A stretch of DNA of 5,609 nucleotides from an uncultured Lachnoanaerobaculum sp. GTDB taxonomy: Bacteria > Bacillota > Clostridia > Lachnospirales > Lachnospiraceae. The stretch covers positions 1 through 5,609 of the forward strand of contig CAKAQP010000155.1 in the NCBI GenBank assembly GCA_916720285.1. The letters run 5' to 3'. Every line of letters starts with the position of its first letter. Positions within the stretch are counted from its first letter, which is position 1. The notes beneath the pieces were generated by a model. It saw only the letters and a list, made by a program, of their open reading frames with translations. It did no database searches and had not been told where the DNA came from. Shown here piece by piece: positions 1 to 4,222 of this stretch. A program made the translations under genes and the position numbers.

Positions 1-798
1 GATAATATAGAAGAGGTAAGACGAGCTATCAATAATTTAAATATTGATATAACTCAGGGCGATTTTGTAGCTGTTTTGGGACATAACGGCTCGGGAAAAT
101 CCACATTTGCAAAACATTTAAACGGTATATTATTACCTACAGAAGGTACTGTATTTATCTCAGATTTGGATACGGCAAATGATGAAACACTTCTTGATTT
201 GAGAAAGATGGTGGGAATGGTATTCCAAAACCCCGACAATCAGATTATAGGAAATGTAGTGGAAGAAGATGTAGCATTCGGACCTGAAAATATCGGTATT
301 CCGACAGATGATATGTGGAAGAGAGTGGATGCCGCACTGGAAGCGGTAGGTATGACTGCTTACAGATATAAATCTCCAAATAAACTTTCAGGTGGACAAA
401 AGCAAAGAGTGGCTATAGCCGGCATTATGGCAATGAAGCCGAAATGCATTGTACTTGATGAGCCTACAGCGATGCTTGATCCGAACGGAAGAAAAGAAGT
501 TATAAAGACGGTTCTTGAACTAAATAAAAAAGAAAATATCACGGTAATACTGATTACTCACTATATGGAAGAGGTTATAGAAGCCGACAGAGTTATAGTT
601 ATGGATGAGGGTAAGATAGTTATGGACGGAACACCGAAAGAGGTTTTCTCACATGTGGAGGAATTAAAGAAACTCAGACTGGATGTACCAAGTACTACAG
701 AGCTTGCATTTGAACTTAAACAATCAGGACTTGATTTACCTGACGGTATACTTACATTGGATGAGCTTGTAGATAATCTTTTACCGATATTAAAATAA
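1..798 (+). CDS. ecfA1: ECF transporter ATPase EcfA1 (5' end missing)
   Basis: This is the first of two ABC ATPases that power an ECF-type vitamin/metal importer at the cytoplasmic face of the membrane. The reading frame is open from base 1, so the gene starts upstream; 265 residues are visible and about 15-20 are probably missing. A TTG at 76 lies just before the P-loop and cannot be the start, because the conserved strand before it (DFVAVLG) would be lost. Seen in order: Walker [10 protein letters not shown] (79-105), Q-loop Q in VFQNPDNQI (codon 226-228), signature LSGGQ (385-399), Walker B IVLDE (448-462), D-loop MLDP, and the switch histidine (codon 559-561). QNPDNQ is typical of EcfA1, whereas EcfA2 has QYPEHQ. 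The family identity is secure. The A1 assignment rests on this motif and gene order. ecfA2 follows after 18 bp. Confidence 0.95.
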   Translation, partial: DNIEEVRRAINNLNIDITQGDFVAVLGHNGSGKSTFAKHLNGILLPTEGTVFISDLDTANDETLLDLRKMVGMVFQNPDNQIIGNVVEEDVAFGPENIGIPTDDMWKRVDAALEAVGMTAYRYKSPNKLSGGQKQRVAIAGIMAMKPKCIVLDEPTAMLDPNGRKEVIKTVLELNKKENITVILITHYMEEVIEADRVIVMDEGKIVMDGTPKEVFSHVEELKKLRLDVPSTTELAFELKQSGLDLPDGILTLDELVDNLLPILK

Positions 799-806
799 TT
801 ACATTT

Positions 807-810
807 GGAG
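807..810 (+). promoter_or_regulatory. Ribosome binding site of ecfA2
   Basis: GGAG lies 6 nt before the ATG at 817. An in-frame TTG at 805 overlaps this motif and would add four residues (MEII) without a ribosome binding site of its own. The site therefore settles the start at ATG 817. Confidence 0.8.
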
Positions 811-816
811 ATAATA

Positions 817-1692
817 ATGCAAGATAGTGTGCAAATAGAAGCAAAGAAATTAAACTTTATATATGGAGAAGGTACTGCATTTGAACAGTATGCAATAAAG
901 GATGTATCATTTTCCATCAAAAAAGGAGAGTTTGTAGGTATTATCGGACATACAGGCTCCGGAAAATCCACTTTGATACAGCATTTGAACGGGCTGATAA
1001 AGGCAACTTCAGGTGAACTTTATTTTAACGGTGAAAATATATATGTAGCTAAGTATGATATGAAACTTTTAAGGCAGAAGGTGGGTTTGGTTTTCCAATA
1101 TCCCGAGCATCAGCTTTTTGAGGTGGATGTACTTTCAGATGTTGAATTCGGTCCAAGAAATCAAAAGTTACCGGAAGAAGTGGTTGAAGAAAGGGCAAAG
1201 GAAAGTCTTTCTTTGGTAGGACTTGATGAAAGTTATTATAAAAAATCACCTTTTGAACTTTCAGGAGGACAAAAAAGAAGAGTGGCAATAGCCGGAGTTT
1301 TAGCTATGAATCCGGAAGTACTTATATTGGATGAGCCTACAGCAGGGCTTGATCCTAAGGGAAGAGATGAACTTTTTGACGAGATCATAGAATTGAAAAA
1401 ATCAAGGGATATGACAGTCATTTTAGTTTCTCACAGCATGGAAGACGTAGCAAAGTATGTTGACAGATTACTTGTTATGAATGCCGGTGAACTTGTTTTG
1501 GACGGTACACCTAAGGAAGTTTTTAAGAAGTATAAATATCTTGAGAGCATAGGACTTAGTGCGCCGGGAATAACTTATATAGTGGAAAGACTTAAAAAAG
1601 AAGGTATAGACCTGGGAGACGATATTACTACAATAGAAGAAGCCAGGGATACGATACTTAAATATATTAAGAGGAAGGATAAAAATGCTTAG
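817..1692 (+). CDS. ecfA2: ECF transporter ATPase EcfA2
   Basis: The second ABC ATPase of the ECF module pairs with EcfA1 to form the nucleotide-binding heterodimer that drives EcfT and exchangeable S components. The protein has 291 residues, usual for the family. Visible motifs are Walker A GHTGSGKST (residues 44-52), Q-loop Q94 in VFQYPEHQLFE, signature LSGGQ (148-152), Walker B LILDE ending at E173, the D-loop GLDP, and switch histidine H206. QYPEHQLFE is the hallmark that separates EcfA2 from EcfA1. All catalytic elements are intact, so both ATP sites of the dimer should be competent. The start is ATG 817, with GGAG 6 nt upstream. The last 8 bases overlap the start of ecfT, which suggests translational coupling. 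Confidence 0.96.
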   Translation: MQDSVQIEAKKLNFIYGEGTAFEQYAIKDVSFSIKKGEFVGIIGHTGSGKSTLIQHLNGLIKATSGELYFNGENIYVAKYDMKLLRQKVGLVFQYPEHQLFEVDVLSDVEFGPRNQKLPEEVVEERAKESLSLVGLDESYYKKSPFELSGGQKRRVAIAGVLAMNPEVLILDEPTAGLDPKGRDELFDEIIELKKSRDMTVILVSHSMEDVAKYVDRLLVMNAGELVLDGTPKEVFKKYKYLESIGLSAPGITYIVERLKKEGIDLGDDITTIEEARDTILKYIKRKDKNA

Positions 1693-2491
1693 AGATATTA
1701 CATTGGGACAGTATTACCCAATAGATTCTGTAATACATAGACTTGACCCAAGAACCAAGCTTTTTGGAACGATGATTTTTATTATTTCTCTGTTTATAGC
1801 AAACTCATGGCCGGGATACGCTTTGGCAACACTATTTTTGGTGGTTGCTATTTCGCTTTCAAAGGTACCGGTAAAATTTATGGTAAAGGGGCTGAAAGCT
1901 GTCCTTATACTTTTGATTATCAGTGTCAGTTTTAATCTGTTTTTGACTGACGGAGAAGTAGTATTCAAACTATGGATAATTAAGATAACAAAAGAAGGTA
2001 TCAGAGTTTCAATATTCATGGGACTGAGATTGATTTTCCTTATAGTGGGATCATCTGTAATGACCTTGACTACGACTCCGAATGCACTTACAGACGGTCT
2101 TGAAAAAAGTATGGGATTTTTGAAAGTCATAAAGATACCGGTGCATGAGATATCAATGATGATGTCAATTGCGCTTAGGTTTATTCCCATATTGATAGAG
2201 GAAACAGATAAAATAATGAAGGCTCAGATGGCAAGAGGTGCCGATTTTGAGTCGGGAAATATAATACAAAAAGCAAGGGCAATGGTACCTCTGCTTGTAC
2301 CGCTTTTTATTTCAGCAATGAGAAGAGCTACAGATTTGGCTATGGCGATGGAAGCCAGATGTTATCACGGCGGTGAGGGCAGAACCAAGCTAAAACCTTT
2401 AAAATATAAGAAGATTGATATAATTGCATATTTATATTATTTGATATATATGCTCATATGCATTGCTTTGGTTTTTGTGTTTAGAAAGTAG
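1685..2491 (+). CDS. ecfT: ECF transporter transmembrane protein EcfT
   Basis: This is the membrane coupling subunit of the ECF transporter. It transmits ATP-driven movement from EcfA1/EcfA2 to the substrate-binding S component. The protein has 268 residues. The N-terminal LDPRTKL (20-26) is the family signature. Hydrophobic segments are visible around 26-57, 70-87, 106-130, 152-172, 200-212 and 246-265. The two cytoplasmic coupling-helix motifs are ARG at 183-185 and ARC at 224-226 (in AMEARCYHGGEGRTK). The second has Cys where many EcfT proteins have Gly; I recall this as a common clostridial variant. The ATG overlaps ecfA2 by 8 nt and has GAGGAAGG 6 nt upstream (1671-1678). No S-component gene is nearby, so the module probably serves several unlinked S components. 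Confidence 0.95.
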   Translation: MLRDITLGQYYPIDSVIHRLDPRTKLFGTMIFIISLFIANSWPGYALATLFLVVAISLSKVPVKFMVKGLKAVLILLIISVSFNLFLTDGEVVFKLWIIKITKEGIRVSIFMGLRLIFLIVGSSVMTLTTTPNALTDGLEKSMGFLKVIKIPVHEISMMMSIALRFIPILIEETDKIMKAQMARGADFESGNIIQKARAMVPLLVPLFISAMRRATDLAMAMEARCYHGGEGRTKLKPLKYKKIDIIAYLYYLIYMLICIALVFVFRK

Positions 2492-2495
2492 GGTA

Positions 2496-3233
2496 ATGAG
2501 AAGAATAAGACTTATAGTATCCTATGACGGTACGAATTACTGCGGTTGGCAAAAGCAACCAAACGGAATTACTATAGAAGAAGTATTAAATAATGCCATT
2601 TCAAAATTGACGGGTGAAGAAATAGAGATAATAGGTGCCTCCAGAACAGACTCAGGAGTACATGCCTATGGGAATGTAGCGGTATTTGATACTAATGCAA
2701 GAATGGCGGCAGATAAGTTTGCATTTGCCATAAATCAAAGACTTCCGGATGATATAAGGATACAATATTCCGATGAGGTGGAAGCAGGCTGGCATCCGAG
2801 AAAGAATGACTGTATAAAAACTTACACATATAGAATATTGAATCGAAAGATCGATATACCTACAGAAAGACTTTATGCACATTTTTGCTATTTCAATCTG
2901 GATGTTGATAAGATGAGAGAAGCAAGCGGGTACTTTATAGGAACACATGATTTTACAAGCTTTTGCTCGCAAAAATCTCAGGCGTCATCACCTGTAAGAA
3001 CTATTTTTTCTTTAGAGGTTTTACAGGATGAAGATATGATTACTGTTGTGATAAGAGGTGACGGTTTCCTCTACAATATGATTCGTATCATAGCAGGTAC
3101 TCTGATAAAGGTAGGTATGGGAGTTTATCCGCCAAGTCATATCACAGAGATAATGAAAGCAAAAAACAGAAAACTTGCAGGACAGACAATGCCTGCAAAG
3201 GGACTGACTTTAGTTGAAATTGAATATATTTAA
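2496..3233 (+). CDS. truA: tRNA pseudouridine(38-40) synthase TruA
   Basis: The enzyme isomerises uridine to pseudouridine at positions 38, 39 and 40 of the tRNA anticodon stem-loop. The protein has 245 residues, normal for TruA. The catalytic aspartate is D52 in ASRTDSGVHA (usually RTDAGVHA, so Ser follows next). Other conserved blocks are the N-terminal SYDGTNYCGWQKQPNG, TYTYRI (109-114), GTHDFTSFC (149-157) and GDGFLYNMIR (188-197). I chose ATG 2496, which gives MRRIRLIVSYDG, the usual TruA N-terminus. An in-frame TTG at 2463 would extend the protein back into ecfT. The AGGG before the ATG (2490-2493) is only 2 nt away, so initiation may depend on coupling to ecfT, whose stop lies 4 nt upstream. 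truA commonly follows ecfT in Firmicutes. It is the last gene of this operon. Confidence 0.96.
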   Translation: MRRIRLIVSYDGTNYCGWQKQPNGITIEEVLNNAISKLTGEEIEIIGASRTDSGVHAYGNVAVFDTNARMAADKFAFAINQRLPDDIRIQYSDEVEAGWHPRKNDCIKTYTYRILNRKIDIPTERLYAHFCYFNLDVDKMREASGYFIGTHDFTSFCSQKSQASSPVRTIFSLEVLQDEDMITVVIRGDGFLYNMIRIIAGTLIKVGMGVYPPSHITEIMKAKNRKLAGQTMPAKGLTLVEIEYI

Positions 3234-3235
3234 GC

Positions 3236-3264
3236 AGGATGCGAGATAATCGCATCCTTTTTTT
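3236..3264 (+). terminator. Intrinsic terminator after truA
   Basis: A perfect 9-bp stem (AGGATGCGA at 3236-3244 with TCGCATCCT at 3250-3258) encloses the 5-nt loop GATAA and runs into seven T (3258-3264). It begins 2 nt after the truA stop codon. No matching A-run precedes the stem, so it should act on the + strand only. It separates the ecf-truA operon from the ahpC operon. Confidence 0.93.
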
Positions 3265-3287
3265 AGATAATGAATAATAAGAGAGCT

Positions 3288-3356
3288 GCTGCTCGGAATA
3301 TAATATAAATATATAGAATTTAAGCTATATTGAGTTTATTGGTATCCGGAGCAACG
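3288..3356 (+). other. Possible multi-helix RNA fold, function unknown
   Basis: Nested complementary segments can be read by eye. TGCTCGG (3290-3296) pairs with CCGGAGCA (3346-3353) with one bulged G. ATAAA (3305-3309) pairs with TTTAT (3335-3339). ATATAG (3311-3316) pairs with CTATAT (3325-3330) around an 8-nt loop. The outer helix is GC-rich within very AT-rich DNA. Six T follow at 3361-3366 but are 7 nt from the stem, so this is not a standard terminator. I recognise no riboswitch family. It may be chance pairing in AT-rich sequence. Confidence 0.25.
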
Positions 3357-3456
3357 CCCATTTTTTATTTTGAATGAAACTTCTATAATTTTATTTAGAA
3401 TCAGAATTTAAGCGGAGTATAGAATCTCATAAATCCATATAAAAAATTAGTGTATA

Positions 3457-3488
3457 TAATTGGTAATAATAGGAATTATTATTAGTTA
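3457..3488. repeat. AT-rich inverted repeat (14-bp hairpin)
   Basis: The arms 3457-3470 and 3475-3488 pair over 14 positions, three of them G-T, around the 4-nt spacer AGGA. The core is TAATAAT/ATTATTA with Watson-Crick pairs only. It lies about 25 bp upstream of the candidate ahpC promoter. It could be an operator or a transcribed hairpin. The half-sites resemble PerR half-sites, but the 4-nt spacing does not fit the 1-nt spacing of a PerR box. Confidence 0.4.
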
Positions 3489-3512
3489 AAATGCCGAAAT
3501 TATAAAAATGCT

Positions 3513-3526
3513 ATTGTGTATACAAT
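3513..3526. promoter_or_regulatory. Palindromic candidate operator, GntR/HutC-like
   Basis: ATTGTGTATACAAT is a 14-bp inverted repeat with one mismatched pair. Its core GTGTATAC fits the GTnTAnAC pattern of HutC-subfamily GntR regulators. It overlaps the proposed -35 box of ahpC, where bound repressor would block RNA polymerase. No regulator gene is in the window, so the link to any family is inferred. Confidence 0.35.
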
Positions 3527-3546
3527 AATTTTATGTTAAATATAAT
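3519..3546 (+). promoter_or_regulatory. Candidate sigma-A promoter of the ahpC operon
   Basis: A perfect -10 box TATAAT (3541-3546) lies 16 bp after TATACA (3519-3524), which matches the -35 consensus TTGACA at four of six positions. Transcription would start near 3553 and leave a leader of about 90 nt before ahpC. It is the best -35/-10 pair I found in the intergenic region. Confidence 0.55.
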
Positions 3547-3556
3547 AACAACAGGT

Positions 3557-3599
3557 TAGGAAAACCTATCGTTTACCGTTCGAGTAAAGATATTTCCTA
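3557..3599 (+). other. Stem-loop in the ahpC 5' leader
   Basis: The outer helix TAGGAAA (3557-3563) pairs perfectly with TTTCCTA (3593-3599). After an asymmetric internal loop, ATC-g-TTTAC (3568-3576, one bulged G) pairs with GTAAAGAT (3584-3591), closed by the 7-nt loop CGTTCGA. The element lies between the candidate transcription start and the ribosome binding site, ends 33 nt before the AAGGAGG, and has no T-run. A role in mRNA stability or protein binding is therefore more likely than termination. The mutually exclusive 5-bp hairpin AGGTT/AACCT (3553-3557 with 3563-3567) is also possible. Confidence 0.45.
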
Positions 3600-3631
3600 T
3601 ACTGATTTAGTACAAAAATATTTTATTTATA

Positions 3632-3639
3632 TAAGGAGG
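3632..3639 (+). promoter_or_regulatory. Strong ribosome binding site of ahpC
   Basis: TAAGGAGG contains the full anti-Shine-Dalgarno complement AAGGAGG, 5 nt before the ATG at 3645. It is the strongest site in the window and agrees with high expression of ahpC. Confidence 0.92.
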
Positions 3640-3644
3640 CAATT

Positions 3645-4208
3645 ATGTCATTAATTAACAAGGAAGTTGGAGAGTTTAGTGTACAGGGATTTCATAAGGG
3701 AGATTTCGTTGAGGTATCTAAGAAGGATATCTTAGGAAAGTGGAGTGTATTTTTCTTCTATCCTGCAGATTTCACATTTGTATGTCCTACAGAGTTAGAG
3801 GATTTACAGAAGAACTATAAGGAGTTTGCAGAGGCAGGATGTGAGATCTATTCAGTTTCAACAGATACACATTTCACACATAAGGCATGGCATGATCATT
3901 CAGAGCGTATCTCAAAGATTGAGTATCCGATGCTTGCAGATCCTACACATGTACTTTCAAGAGATTTTGAAGTATATATCGAGGAGAACGGTTTGGCAGA
4001 GAGAGGTTCTTTCATCATCAATCCTGACGGAAAGATCGTTTCTTATGAGGTAAATGCAGGCGGAGTAGGAAGAAATGCAGAAGAGCTTTTAAGAAAGCTT
4101 CGTGCTTGCCAGTTCGTTCATGAGCATGGCGATCAGGTTTGCCCTGCTAAGTGGCAGCCGGGTGCTGAGACATTAAAGCCAAGTCTTGATCTTGTAGGTC
4201 AGTTATAA
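3645..4208 (+). CDS. ahpC: Alkyl hydroperoxide reductase AhpC (typical 2-Cys peroxiredoxin)
   Basis: This cytoplasmic peroxidase reduces hydrogen peroxide, organic hydroperoxides and probably peroxynitrite, and is recycled by an AhpF- or thioredoxin-reductase-type flavoprotein. The protein has 187 residues, as in E. coli AhpC. The peroxidatic cysteine is C47 in FTFVCPTE, with T44 and R120 completing the active site. The resolving cysteine is C166 in QVCPAKW, near the C-terminus. Two further cysteines (C66, C155) are not part of the catalytic pair. GGVG at 139-142 corresponds to the GGLG-type motif of oxidation-sensitive peroxiredoxins, but the C-terminal YF motif is absent, so a robust bacterial type is expected. 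GAG makes up 16 of 19 Glu codons (8 of 22 in the visible ecfA1), which suggests selection for high expression. The likely reductase gene follows after 14 bp without a terminator. Confidence 0.98.
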   Translation: MSLINKEVGEFSVQGFHKGDFVEVSKKDILGKWSVFFFYPADFTFVCPTELEDLQKNYKEFAEAGCEIYSVSTDTHFTHKAWHDHSERISKIEYPMLADPTHVLSRDFEVYIEENGLAERGSFIINPDGKIVSYEVNAGGVGRNAEELLRKLRACQFVHEHGDQVCPAKWQPGAETLKPSLDLVGQL

Positions 4209-4212
4209 TATT

Positions 4213-4218
4213 AGGGGA
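4213..4218 (+). promoter_or_regulatory. Ribosome binding site of the reductase gene
   Basis: AGGGGA lies 4 nt before the ATG at 4223. It supports that start over the in-frame ATG at 4235, which also leaves the FAD-binding strand intact but has no suitable site in front of it. Confidence 0.7.
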
Positions 4219-4222
4219 CATT

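Larger units (their letters stand above)
3234..3644 (+). other. 411-bp intergenic and regulatory region between truA and ahpC
   Basis: This is a very AT-rich region without a credible coding frame. From left to right it holds the truA terminator, a possible multi-helix RNA fold (3288-3356) followed by six T, a stretch with no clear signal (3367-3456), a 14-bp AT-rich hairpin (3457-3488), a palindrome and candidate promoter (3513-3546), a structured leader (3557-3599) and the ahpC ribosome binding site (3632-3639). Two other TATAAT hexamers (3384-3389 and 3455-3460) have no acceptable -35 box at 16-18 nt. The length is generous for a single promoter, which leaves room for regulation or a small RNA. 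Confidence 0.7.

Noticed and set aside
805..816. TTG start for ecfA2, four codons upstream of ATG 817
   Set aside because: It overlaps the GGAG ribosome binding site used by ATG 817 and has no site of its own.
1714..2190. 158-codon - strand open frame opposite ecfT
   Set aside because: It is an antisense shadow of a well-conserved membrane protein gene in a compact + strand operon.
2463..2495. TTG start for truA inside the end of ecfT
   Set aside because: The extra 11 residues do not look like TruA. ATG 2496 gives the normal N-terminus.
3270..3308. 12-codon reading frame MNNKRAAARNII
   Set aside because: It has no ribosome binding site, is very short and begins just after a terminator; probably chance.
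3415..3450. preQ1-I riboswitch, suggested by a small hairpin followed by an A-rich tail
   Set aside because: The stem is only 3 bp, the conserved loop is missing, and ahpC is not a queuosine gene.
3470..3484. PerR box upstream of ahpC
   Set aside because: It matches the TTATAATnATTATAA consensus at about 10 of 14 positions, almost all from the right half, in DNA so AT-rich that this is weak evidence.
3574..3582. TACCGTTCG, identical to the altered arm end of lox71-type sites
   Set aside because: Only 9 bases match, there is no 8-bp spacer and no second arm, so there is no support for a recombination site.
3826..4053. 75-codon + strand frame inside ahpC
   Set aside because: It is an out-of-frame shadow of ahpC with no recognisable protein features.
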